A program made the position numbers and the translations under genes. This document shows positions 1 to 9,501 of a stretch of DNA of 64,000 bases, piece by piece. Numbering within the stretch: position 1 is the stretch's first letter; each line of letters starts with the position of its first letter. Source of the DNA: Anaeromyces robustus (lineage: Eukaryota > Neocallimastigomycota > Neocallimastigomycetes > Neocallimastigales > Neocallimastigaceae); contig MCFG01000371.1 in assembly GCA_002104895.1 (NCBI GenBank), positions 1 to 64,000 on the forward strand. The letters are read 5' to 3'. Below the pieces are notes generated by a model that saw nothing but the letters and a program-made list of their open reading frames with translations, was not told the DNA's origin and searched no databases.

Positions 1-287
1 TTACCAAGTAATGGTCTAGGAGTTTCAAATCTTTCATATCCTTGTGGCGCAGTATTTTCAGTATTTAATCTTTGATTAATATTTTCTATAGCAGAATAAA
101 TATTATTTAGCCTAGATTCTAGTTGTTCATAATATTGGGTAAAATCATTAGTTGAAACAAAGTTTGCTTGCACACCATCGATAATTTCAGCAGCAGTTCT
201 GGTAGCATCTTGCCTAAGTTGTTCAACTTCTTCAGCCATGGGAACTTCAGGTGCAGGAGTGGTAGCTCTATAGGAATTTCCAAACAT
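1..287 (-). CDS. Start of gag-like ORF of element D (runs off the left edge)
   Basis: On the minus strand an open frame starts at ATG 287-285 and reads without interruption to the window edge (about 95 residues). It begins MFGNSYRATTPAPEVP and has a charged, helical stretch (AEEVEQLRQDATRTAAEII, then QLESRLNNIYSAIENINQRL) such as is seen in the N-terminus of LTR-retrotransposon Gag proteins. The codon use (GC-containing third positions, balanced amino acids) stands out from the surrounding AT DNA. It lies only 25 nt downstream of the putative primer-binding site of the minus-strand LTR at 322-1659, where a gag start is expected. Family (Ty3/Gypsy likely) is inferred from the self-priming signal, not from a pol domain, which is outside the window. 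Confidence 0.55.
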   Translation of the reverse strand, partial: MFGNSYRATTPAPEVPMAEEVEQLRQDATRTAAEIIDGVQANFVSTNDFTQYYEQLESRLNNIYSAIENINQRLNTENTAPQGYERFETPRPLLG

Positions 288-311
288 CTTAAGGTAACCA
301 GAAAACAGCAG

Positions 312-322
312 GTAAGATTATT
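312..322 (-). promoter_or_regulatory. Putative self-priming primer-binding site of element D
   Basis: AATAATCTTAC on the minus strand begins with the last base of the LTR and is an exact complement of the predicted transcript 5' end GTAAGATTATT (581-571). The arrangement matches A and B in this window, where the same 11-nt length and the same one-base overlap with the LTR end are seen. Tf1 and sushi chromoviruses are known to prime this way. Inference from complementarity only. Confidence 0.5.
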
Positions 323-1659
323 GTTAACTGAGGGTAGTTTTGGTTTAATAATGGTCAGGTCAAGATGTTTAATTAATAACAAAATAACTAATTAAACAAA
401 TATATAATTAATAGGCAAATTTATTTATTAATACACAATAAATTAATTAATTAAAAGAACACTTTTTTAAAATAATTAAGTTTTATAATAATATTTTTTA
501 TTAATAATTAATTAAGAAAAGTTTAAATAATAATTAGATTATTAAGTCATTAATTCTAAGTTATTTAGTTAATAATCTTACAAAGATTAAAAGGAATTGT
601 AATTTCAATCCTTATTTATACTTTTTCTAAATCTAATAATTATTAATACATTTAATTATTATAATCTATTGATAATATATTTATACATGTATAATTTTAA
701 ATAAAATATATGAATAAAATAATATTGATAAAAATCTAACTATATAAAACTAATATAAAACTATATAAACTATTAATAAATTTAATGATAAGAATTTATA
801 ATCTAAGATTTAGATTTATAACTATTCTAATTATTTAACTAGTTAACTATTTAATTATTTTAATTGTTTAGTATACTATTTAATTATTTATCTATATATT
901 AATTATTTTTATCTTTGGATTTTTATAATCTTTTCTGTATAATTAATTCTAGATAAAATGGGATATTTTTAATTATTTAAGATCTTAAGTAAATTTTAAA
1001 TCTTTTTGAGATTTTTAGAATTCTAAGAATTTCTGTAAATTAATATAATAATCAACTATTCTAATTTTTATAAAAATAATTAACAATTATTATAATATAT
1101 TATATAAATTATTATTATTATTCTAATTAATATTTTATAAATTATTTGAAGGCGTTTTCTGTATATCTGAATGATTATTATTATTATAAATTATAATATA
1201 ATTATTGAAATAAAAAGATTTTATCTATATAAAATATTATAATTATTTATTTATGGATCCTTGTAAATATTTAATTATATTTTTATATTGTATAAACCTT
1301 TAAAGTCCAATATCTCGCCAACCAGTGGTCCAAATGGGCTGAAATTCAGATATGTTGTAGCTCTTGAGCAGAGCTTCTCAATGAGCATAAAATCAAAGCG
1401 AAGCGGCGGAAATCTTCAATATTTGCCAAGTTATCGTTATTTTTCTTCTGATTATTTTTATTAATATCTTAAGGGTTAAATTAAGTTGATTAATATTTAT
1501 TTAATTTGTCCAAACCCTTTACAATATCAATTTAAATACTTTTTAATATTTGTTTATTTTATTGAAAATCGAATTTTAAGTGATTTAGTCAATAACGAAA
1601 TTTAAATGTAATTGATCTATTAGTGAATTTCAATTTTAAATCCACTAATATTCGCGACA
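322..1659 (-). repeat. 5' LTR of element D (minus strand)
   Basis: Read on the minus strand, the proposed LTR starts TGTCGCG (position 1659) and ends TTAACA (322). The start resembles that of element C's 3' LTR (TGTC, then a short inverted repeat within 50 bp; here ATTAGTG 1619-1625 / CACTAAT 1643-1649). A TATAAATA box lies at 620-613. About 32 nt downstream, GTAAGATTATT (581-571) would be the transcript start; its exact complement AATAATCTTAC lies at 322-312, straddling the LTR end. The shared context CTTTGTAAG(A/G)TTATTAAC ties D to C. At about 1338 bp it is long for this family, and only one LTR is visible, so the outer boundary is provisional. Confidence 0.5.
1300..1430. other. Higher-GC island inside the D LTR
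   Basis: About 130 bp of mixed composition stand out in otherwise near-pure A/T sequence. It holds short inverted repeats: AGCTCT/AGAGCT (1359-1364, 1370-1375) and CTGAA/TTCAG. No open frame or known RNA family was recognised on either strand. It may be a promoter/enhancer block of the LTR or a captured fragment. Confidence 0.4.
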
Positions 1660-1704
1660 GAAATAATAATAATAATAATAATTATAACAATAATTATAAT
1701 AATA
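1660..1704. repeat. AAT-rich tract, insertion target of element A
   Basis: An (AAT)n-like tract lies left of A and resumes directly right of A at 16910, leading into element C's coding frame. The last five bases before A (1700-1704, TAATA) recur immediately after it (16910-16914), fitting a 5-bp target-site duplication, although the repetitive sequence weakens that match. Confidence 0.6.
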
Positions 1705-2137
1705 TGTAATGAATCGTAAAAATGAGTAACCTGTCTTAGTGGTTAGTAACTAAGACTATGGTTCGAACTTCTCGAGTTCGAAACCTCTCAATTCCAAAAA
1801 TTCATATTTTTATTATTTTTATTTTAGCCATAAATTTTACCAAGCAAAATTATTCTGATTGGTTAAATTTTGGTCATTAAAAAAAAAAAAAAATTTTTTA
1901 AAAATATTTTCAAATTTTTTCTATAAATACGAGTGAATTTTCCTCTAAAAAAATTTTTAATAATTCGAGTTTTTATTAATAAAATAAATTATTATTTTAA
2001 CACTAACTTGTTAAGTTAATTCATGTGTTTTTAATAATAAATTTATAATTAATAAATAGTTCAAAAATTTATTTTATATTTTTTATAAGGGTTAAGGGTT
2101 TATTTTGAATTTATTGTTAAAGACATATATCTTTACA
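1705..2137 (+). repeat. 5' LTR of element A
   Basis: TG...CA ends, 433 bp, nearly identical to 16477-16909. Near its start it carries a tRNA-like module: hairpin GTCTTAG (1733-1739)/CTAAGAC (1750-1756), an A-box-like TGTCTTAGTGG (1732-1742), and a B-box-like AGTTCGAAACC within the hairpin TTCGAACT (1762-1769)/AGTTCGAA (1775-1782). A TATAAATA box is at 1922-1929 and the presumed transcript start GAGTTTTTATT at 1967-1977. Confidence 0.93.
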
Positions 2138-2181
2138 ATAAAAACTCCTAAAATAAAAAACTTAATACCTTAGTGTTGAAA
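2137..2181 (+). promoter_or_regulatory. Self-priming PBS and adjoining stem of element A
   Basis: AATAAAAACTC (2137-2147) is an exact complement of GAGTTTTTATT (1967-1977) in the LTR. Further on, TTAGTGTTGAAA (2170-2181) can pair with TTTTAACACTAA (1995-2006) in U5 with a single G-U wobble. Together this gives a stem whose loop presents the PBS to the transcript's own 5' end, the geometry of Tf1-type self-priming. No tRNA 3'-end complement was recognised here. Confidence 0.7.
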
Positions 2182-2457
2182 TTTTTTTTTAATTATTAAA
2201 AGATAAGTCAGTAACAAATATAATTTGTGAATAAAGGCGTCTTTTAGAATTTAAAAGAATTTTTTCATTTTTTTTCCTTCATTTTCTAATTTATTAAAAG
2301 AAAAAATAATTTGAGTTATAAATTATTTTATTAATAAAATTTAAGAGTATAGCTAGTAGCAATAATTGTTTTGCGGAGGAGGCGCTCTTAATTATTTTAT
2401 TATTTAAAATAAAATAAAACCTAATTTTTTTTTTTTTCACTAATAAATAATTGTTCT

Positions 2458-3172
2458 TGTAACGGAACGGTAGTTCCAATATTACAATTGACACCAAAAT
2501 CTGAAGTAAACACAAACAAAATAAAATTTAAAATAAAAGATACTTATTGCAATATCAGAACACCTTTCCTTTGTTAACCTGAAAGGTCGGTGTCGAGATA
2601 TATATATTAGTAAGATTTAGTTTTAAGTTTTATTTTATTTTTATTTAAAATATGTTTTATTAGAATTTAGTTTTATTAATTATTAAAAATTAATAATAAC
2701 TAATCTTTGTAGTATTTCAAACTACTTATGAATTAATTATTACTAATATATATAAAGTTATAAAAGAATAAAAGCACAAAGAAAAATATTTTAACTAAAA
2801 GTTTTACACCTATTTATACTTTTTGCGGAAAAATAGTTTTAAAAATAAAAGTTCATAAAAAATAATAAAAATTGCTAGAAACTAAGATATTTTGTTATAA
2901 AATGAATCTCATAGAAAAATAAAGAAATATTATATAATTTTTTCTTAAAGTTTCTAATTTTATTCCATGTAATTCTATAAAGAAATACAGAAATAAAATA
3001 CAGAAACAAATACAGAATAAAATACAGAAATTTATAATAAATAAATTTAAAATAAAATTTTTATAAAATTTGGAACAAGGTGTGAGTCGAACCCAGAGTG
3101 TTCTCCCAGATGGTCATAGTTACTAACCACTAGACCATGGTTACTATTTTACTAATTGAGGGATTCGTTACA
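2458..3172 (-). repeat. Solo LTR F inside the leader of element A
   Basis: The 715-bp block is bounded by an exact 5-bp target repeat GTTCT (2453-2457 and 3173-3177). Its minus-strand start TGTAACGAATC matches the start of A's LTR; its minus-strand end is CCGTTACA. Near the start it carries a tRNA-like module: A-box TGGTCTAGTGG (3137-3127) and B-box-like GGTTCGACTCA (3093-3083), separated by about 33 nt, over a stretch of about 72 nt. A TATAAATA box lies at 2818-2811. It contains no coding sequence and a single LTR, so it is probably what remains after LTR-LTR recombination. Confidence 0.85.
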
Positions 3173-3177
3173 GTTCT

Positions 3178-3192
3178 AATAAAACAAAAAAT

Positions 3193-3235
<43 letters not shown>

Positions 3236-3753
3236 AATTTATTTTCCAAAATAGTAAAAAAATTTTTTTTTTTTTTTTTGATTTTATTTCTAACTTTATA
3301 AGTTGGTTAAATAAAATTTTAAAAAAAAATAATATAAATAATAACTTCAGTATAGGCTTCCTAAGCGACTGGAGTCAAACCTGGGGTACCATAATACTTC
3401 TGCGCAGTGGTACTGTTGATACTTTGGGGGAAAATAACATATTATTTTCTTTAGAGCTAACACTAAGTTAGACAAGACAAAGAATTTAATATCGTTACTT
3501 CCTTTTATCATATAAGATATTAACCATCGACCTTACCATAGCGATTTAAAGTGAAGAGCTAAAGGAACCCATATATACTAAGTTATAACAGATTATATAT
3601 TTGATGGTTTGGCACTATATAATCTGGCTTATATTATTTAATAAATTTATTTTAGTCAATAAATATAATAAAAGAAATTAAAATCAAAATTTAAAATTCA
3701 AATTAAAAAAAAAAAAAAAATATATTATTTTTTTTTTCAACTTTCAACTATTT

Positions 3754-3794
<41 letters not shown>

Positions 3795-3801
3795 TTTGTG
3801 T
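3178..3801 (+). other. Upstream leader of element A
   Basis: Noncoding sequence with long poly-A runs (about 3196-3234 and 3765-3791). The block at about 3345-3560 is more complex and aligns with B's leader at about 8685-8930 (shared GCTTCCT..., TAATACTT, CTAA...AAGTTAG, ACCTTTTAT/TTCCTTTTAT and AGAGCTAA segments). It belongs to A, displaced by the solo LTR insertion. Confidence 0.6.
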
Positions 3802-4057
3802 AATTTAATATTGATAATCGAAATATCCTTTTCTTATCAATTTTAAGTTAAACAAATTATACCTCAGCAATAAACAAGCCTTATTAACTTCTCAACAGGG
3901 GGATAGTAAGGGTAATAATAATATCCTGAAACACGTGACGGAACGTAGATCGTGTAAAGGTGACGGAACGTTTATTATCGGATGAAAGACCCTAAGTTAA
4001 TAGTTTATTAAGTATAATTTGGTCGGTAACTTAAATTGATAATAACAATATTAAATT
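3802..4057 (+). ncRNA. Structured leader RNA domain upstream of gag in element A
   Basis: Four nested helices can be drawn: P1 AATTTAATATTG 3802-3813 / CAATATTAAATT 4046-4057; P2 TTATCAATTTTAAGTTA 3834-3850 / TAACTTAAATTGATAA 4027-4042 (one bulge); P3 TATTAACTT 3882-3890 / AAGTTAATA 3994-4002; P4 ACACG 3931-3935 / CGTGT 3951-3955. The P4 loop contains TGACGGAACG, and a second GTGACGGAACG follows at 3960-3970. Every helix except P1 has different bases but preserved pairing in element B. It is a cis RNA domain of the element; packaging, dimerisation or translation control are possible roles, none shown. Confidence 0.65.
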
Positions 4058-4180
4058 AATTTTCTTTAAACAAATAAACAAACTAATTTAAATATATTTC
4101 TTATGGACGATAATATTTTAATTCTACTTATAATAATTTCTCATTTTATATTCATTCTGTTTATTTACCTACTACTAATA

Positions 4181-6860
4181 ATGGACCAAACCAATAATAA
4201 TATTTTTGAAAACGCCACTCTCAAAGACGGTTTTGCCGGAGATAAAAGGTATCTCAAAGGATTTTTAGCTAAAATAAATCTAGTTTTCTTGCTATATCCT
4301 GACCGTTACCAAGAGGATTCTGCTAAAGTTATTTATCTCATATCTCGTTTATATGGGAATGCAATGAATTGGGCTGCTACTTTGATTGAAAATCAAGATC
4401 CATGCCTTAACGATTATGAAGACTTTACAAACAAACTTAAGGCATTCTATGGGAATAGCGACGAAGTATACATAGCCAACCAAATGCTAAGAAGACTAAG
4501 ACAAAAGAATATCGGGGGAGCCAGTGAATATATACTAGAATTTAACAGATATGCTGACATATCTACTTGGAACGAAGACGCAAAAATGGATGCATTTATG
4601 GGTGGACTTCATGACCAGGTTGCTTGTCGTATCTTAGAAATGTTTCCTGGACCAAAAACTTTGTTTGCTATGCAAACAATTGCTTCCCGTATTGATTCTA
4701 GATTATACACTCATAGACAATTCTCCAATAGGAACCAACTTTTAAACATAAATAGAAAACCCAACCGTTCTAATTCACCAAAAGTCAACAATAAGCAAAG
4801 AACGAACTTTCCAAAAAATAATTTTCATGGACCATTAAGTAAAGAAGAAAAAGAAAGGAGAAGAAAAAATAACCTATGCCTTTATTGTGGTTCATCTGAA
4901 CATTCTTTAGAAGAATGCCCACTTAGAAAGAATAAACAAAAGTCTTCAAAATCCACATTCATGTCAATTCCAACAGGACCTATTCAAGGCGTAAGAAGAA
5001 GAAAAACTACAGATAATTCTGATTTTGTAGTTAATTTTAATATTTACCCTGACGATAATATCCCAGTCCTTATTGATTCAGGTTCAGAACTTAATCTAAT
5101 AGATGAAGAATTTTGTAAGGATTATTCACTTCCTTACTCTGATAATGGAAATCTCCCTAAAATTGTCGGAATAGGTGGCAAACAAGCAATCATCGGTATC
5201 ACACCACCTCTTAACCTGAAATACAAGGATCACATTTGCAAAACAACGTTCTATGTAACAGATCTTCCTAAGTATACTTGTATTCTGGGGTCAAACTGGT
5301 TAAGACTGCATAATCCTCATATTGATTTTTCTAACAAAGAACTTACTTTCAACTCCAATTACTGTCACTCAAATTGTGTTTCTATCCCTATATCTTATGA
5401 TTCTGCTGGTACTCCTATTTCAATGGACCTAAAAAACTCTGCTTTTCCTATTTTTACTTCCCAATATAACTCAAACCCAGCACCTCCTGATTCTAATACT
5501 CATTCTGCACTTCCTATTCTTATCAATGATGAACCTAATGATTCTAATACTTACTCAACATTCCCTGTTTCCGTCAGTAATAAACCTTCTAATAAACACC
5601 TCTCTCTTAATTCTTACTCTAATACAAAGGACAATCCAACACCTCTAAAAGTAGCATCAAGTTTTGATGAATTTGTAAACTCCGATGATGATTTTGTTTT
5701 CCTTCCAAAAGAACTTATACCTTTCAAAGACGTTTTCAGTGAGACTGCTGCAGACAAACTTCCCCCTCATCGTCCTTATGACTGTGAAATTAGATTAAAA
5801 GAAAATTCCAAATTATTTTATGGCCCTATTTATCCTCTTACTGATGAAGAATCAAAAGCCTTAGAAGAATACATCAAAGAGAACCTCCAAAAAGGATTCA
5901 TTAGAAAGTCCAAGTCTCCAGCCGGAGCACCTGTTTTATTCGTTCCTAAGAAGAATGGTCAACTTCGAATGTGTGTAGACTATCGGCAATTAAACTTAAT
6001 TACCATAAGAGATTCTTATCCTCTACCTCTTATCCAAGATATGCTTGAACATCTTGGAAAAGGGAAAATTTTCTCTAAACTTGACTTACGATCTGCTTAC
6101 AATCTTGTTAGAATAAAAAGCGGAGACGAATATAAAACCGCTTTCACTTGTAAATTTGGTCATTTTGAATACCTAGTCATGCCTTTCGGATTAAAAAATG
6201 CACCTGCCGTATTCCAACATTTTATCAATGATGTATTAGAAGAAGCTCTCGGAAAATATGCCTATGCCTACATTGATGATATAATCATCTTCTCTCCCGA
6301 CTATAAAACCCACATTCTTCATGTTACGACTATCCTAAAGTTACTTAGAGCTGCGGGATTATTTGCCAAACTCGAGAAGTGTGAATTCTTTGTCCCATTT
6401 ATCGACTTTTTAGGACACAGAATCTCCGCCGAAGGCATTCATATGGACCCTAACAAAATCTCCTCAATTCTCAATTGGCCCATTCCTTCAAACGTCAAAG
6501 AAGTTCAATCCTTTATTGGCTTAGCTAACTATTATCGCCGTTTTATCCCTAACTTTGCTAAAATTGCTCATCCTCTTCACAAACTTCTTAAGAAAAACTC
6601 AAAATTTTTATGGTCTTCTGAAACTCAAACTGCCTTTGAAACCCTCAAATCTAAATTCATTTCTGCTCCTGTTTTAATTTTCCCTAATCGTGATCTTCCT
6701 TTCCAAGTTGAAACTGACTCTAGCAATTATGCAATTGGTGCTATTCTCTCCCAAGTATCTCCTAACGATAATATGGTTCATCCTGTCGCTTTCTTTTCCC
6801 GTTCACTAACTGGACCCGAACGCAACTATCCTATCTATGACAAAGAACTTTTAGCCATAG
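4181..6860 (+). CDS. Element A gag-pol, 5' part (Gag, protease, RT, start of RNase H)
   Basis: I prefer the ATG at 4181 (MDQTNNNIFENATLKDGFAG) because it aligns with B's start ([17 protein letters not shown]); an in-frame ATG at 4103 would add a hydrophobic leader not seen in B. From residue 1 of the 4181 start: Gag domain (about 10-190), CCHC zinc knuckle CLYCGSSEHSLEEC (about 232), aspartic protease with DSGS (about 298), reverse transcriptase with YIDD (about 696), and the start of RNase H (ETDSSNYAIG, about 844). The part ends at the insertion point of element B; the remainder of A's pol lies at 14376-16111. Closely related to B across the whole length. Confidence 0.9.
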
Positions 6861-7333
6861 TGTAACGAATACTAGAAATTATAGAGTTGGCTTACTCGTT
6901 AAGCTCTAGAACTCTGCTCAGTATTCCTGGGTTCAATACACAGGAATGCCTTTTGTTAAAATTTATATTTTTATTTTTTACTATTTTATTATTTTATTTT
7001 TTTATTATTATTTTATTATATATTAATATATTATAAAGTGTATTAAATGATAATATTATTTTATTATAAAAAGGTTAATAGACCAATTAGATTTAGAATA
7101 TAATAACTCATGAAAAATGTAATTAAAATATTTTGAAATAATGTTTATAAATATTCAAGAATTTTCTCATTTGAAAATTCGAGTTTTTATTAACAAAGAA
7201 ATAATAAAATAAATAAAATTATTTGATACTAACCTGTTGTTTGTTTGTGTCCAATAATTCTTGTTTATTTTCTAATATTGAGGTGTTTTTAAGTTTATTA
7301 AGAATTATTATTGTTGGACTTCTGTTCTTTACA
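6861..7333 (+). repeat. 5' LTR of element B
   Basis: It starts TGTAACGAATACTAG and ends TTCTTTACA. A tRNA-like module near the start has an A-box-like TGGCTTACTCG (6888-6898) and a B-box-like GGTTCAATACA (6930-6940) inside a hairpin TTCCTG/CAGGAA. A TATAAATA box lies at 7146-7153, 28-35 nt upstream of the presumed transcript start GAGTTTTTATT (7181-7191). Confidence 0.95.
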
Positions 7334-7379
7334 ATAAAAACTCCTATAAAATTTTTTAAACACCTTAGTATCAAATAAT
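7333..7379 (+). promoter_or_regulatory. Self-priming PBS and adjoining stem of element B
   Basis: AATAAAAACTC (7333-7343) is an exact complement of the presumed transcript 5' end (7181-7191). TTAGTATCAAATAAT (7365-7379) is an exact 15-nt complement of ATTATTTGATACTAA (7218-7232) in U5. The second helix differs in sequence from A's but keeps its pairing, which argues for a conserved RNA fold around the PBS. Confidence 0.75.
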
Positions 7380-7559
7380 CAAATATAAAATTTTTAAAGA
7401 CTACTTAAGTAAGTCAGTAAAAATTTATATTAAAGGAAAAAGGACGCTGAAAAAATAGAAAAGTCCGTATACTAATATAAATTTTTACCTTTTGGCGCTT
7501 AATAGTAATAAAAAATTTTATATAATAATTTTTATAAAACAAAATTTTTTTTGACAATT

Positions 7560-8165
7560 TCAATTTCAGTTCAATTTTAATTTCAAATCTCAATTTCAAT
7601 TTCTATCACAATTCAATTAAAACTTCAATTTCAGTTCAATTTTAATTTCAAATCTCAATTTCAATTTCAATTTCAATCACGATTCAATTAAAATTTCAAT
7701 TTCAATTTAAAATCTCAATTTCAACTTCAATTATAATTCAATTAAAATTTCAATTTCAATTTAAAACCTCAATTTCAATTTCGACTACAATCCAATTAAA
7801 ATTTCAATTACAATTTAAAATTTCAATTCAAACTTCAATTACAAATCAATTAAAAAAAAAAAAAAAAAAAAAAAATTTCAATTTCAATTTCAATTTCAAT
7901 TTCAATTTCAATTTCAATTTCAATTTCAATTTCAATTTCAATTTCAATTTCAATTTCAATTTCAATTTCAATTTCAATTTCAATTTCAATTTCAATTTCA
8001 ATTTCAATTTCAATTTCAATTTCAATTTCAATTTCAATTTCAATTTCAATTTCAATTTCAATTTCAATTTCAATTTCAATTTCAATTTCAATTTCAATTT
8101 CAATTTCAATTTCAATTTCAATTTCAATTTCAATTTCAATTTCAATTTCAATTTCAATTTATTCT
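7560..8165. repeat. (TTTCAA)n hexanucleotide array in the leader of element B
   Basis: From 7876 to about 8160 the array is a near-perfect TTTCAA repeat of about 47 units; from 7560 to 7850 the same motif is present in degenerate form, with a poly-A break between them. It is absent from A's leader, so it expanded within B's lineage. A KLKLKL open frame on the other strand is only the repeat read in frame. Confidence 0.9.
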
Positions 8166-9004
8166 TAATTTTAAATCCAATTTAAATTTAAATTTTGATT
8201 ACAAATTCCAATTTAGTATTAATTAAAAAAAAAAAAAAAAAAAATTTTTTTTTTATCATCAAATTTAAATTCAATTGCAAATTGAAATTTCAATCTCAAA
8301 ATTTCAAAATCAATTCTGTCAATAAAAAAAATCTTTTTTATTTAAAACAATACCAAACTAGAAGAGAATAAAACATTACAATTAAAGTAAACTTGACTAA
8401 AATATACAAAAAAGGAAAAAAATATGAAAAAAAAATAAATAAATACAAAGAAATTTAAATAAATCCAATAATAAAATTTAAATATATAAGTGAATGAATA
8501 AATATTTTTTAAATAAATCAATTAATAAGTGAATAAAAATATAATATTTAAATAAAACACATAATAAAAAATAAACGAATAATTGTAATAAAACAAATAA
8601 AAAAAAAAATAATATAAAATATTTTTCTTTTTAATAAAAGAAAAATAAATATTTTTATATAAATTGTTATAAATTTTCTTTAAATCAGCTTCCTGTGACT
8701 TCCTACGCGAGGTAGCTTAATCAACTGCCGATACGTAATACTTTTGTTTTCTGGGATATTTGACAACTGAGGTAGCTCATATAATTTTTTTCTTAAGGCT
8801 AATTAAGTTAGTCGTTAAAAAAAGAAATTAATAATATCCTACCTTTTATTAATTTTTAATTAATATTAACAGTCGAATATCTTAGCGTTTATATAACGGT
8901 TATAACAAAAGAGCTAAGGGTTCTATCACCTGAAGTTATTTAATAATTTATAAATAATTTGTTATAAAAATATTTAATTTTAATTATTAAAAAGAAAATA
9001 TTAT

Positions 9005-9059
<55 letters not shown>

Positions 9060-9091
9060 CTTTAAGAAAATTTATTGTTGATTTATATAAA
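8166..9091 (+). other. Noncoding leader of element B
   Basis: AT-rich leader with poly-A runs (about 9011-9055). The block 8685-8930 is of higher complexity and resembles A's 3345-3560. No open frame is supported. Confidence 0.6.
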
Positions 9092-9350
9092 AATTTAATA
9101 TTGATAATTGAAATATCCTTTTCTTATTGATATTGAATTTAACAGTTTAAATCAGCATAGACGAGCCTTACTAATCAATCAACAGAGGTATAGTAAGGGT
9201 GGTAATAAGATCCTGAAGCGCGTGACGGAACATAGATCGCGTGAATAGGGTGACGGAAAACGTTTACCATCGGATGAAAGACTCTTGATTAGTAGTTTAT
9301 TATATTTAAACTGGTCGGAAATTCAATTTCAATAATAACAATATTAAATT
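9092..9350 (+). ncRNA. Structured leader RNA domain upstream of gag in element B
   Basis: Counterpart of 3802-4057. P1 AATTTAATATTG 9092-9103 / CAATATTAAATT 9339-9350; P2 TTATTGATATTGAATTT 9124-9140 / AAATTCAATTTCAATAA 9319-9335 (one mismatch); P3 ACTAATCAA 9170-9178 / TTGATTAGT 9285-9293; P4 GCGCG 9218-9222 / CGCGT 9238-9242. Conserved unpaired segments include TGACGGAAC in the P4 loop, a second GTGACGGAA downstream, ATCGGATGAAAGAC and GGTCGG. The paired segments have diverged from A while pairing is kept. Confidence 0.65.
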
Positions 9351-9389
9351 TATTTTTTTATAAACTTATATTACTTGAAAACTCAAAAG

Positions 9390-9430
<41 letters not shown>

Positions 9431-9501
9431 TATTCTGAAGATATAAATTCGTTTTAATAAATTAAATTTCTCTTATTATAAATAAAGTAATAACTTTTAA
9501 T

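Noticed and set aside
3083-3172. Genuine tRNA gene on the minus strand
   Set aside because: Boxes match, but acceptor and T stems do not pair, and the stretch lies inside an LTR; kept as a tRNA-like module.
4103-4180. Longer start of element A gag giving a hydrophobic, signal-like N-terminus
   Set aside because: Element B has no such extension and starts at the position of the ATG at 4181; the added stretch is A/T-derived.
7846-8157. 103-residue KLKLKL open frame on the minus strand
   Set aside because: It is the TTTCAA microsatellite read in frame.
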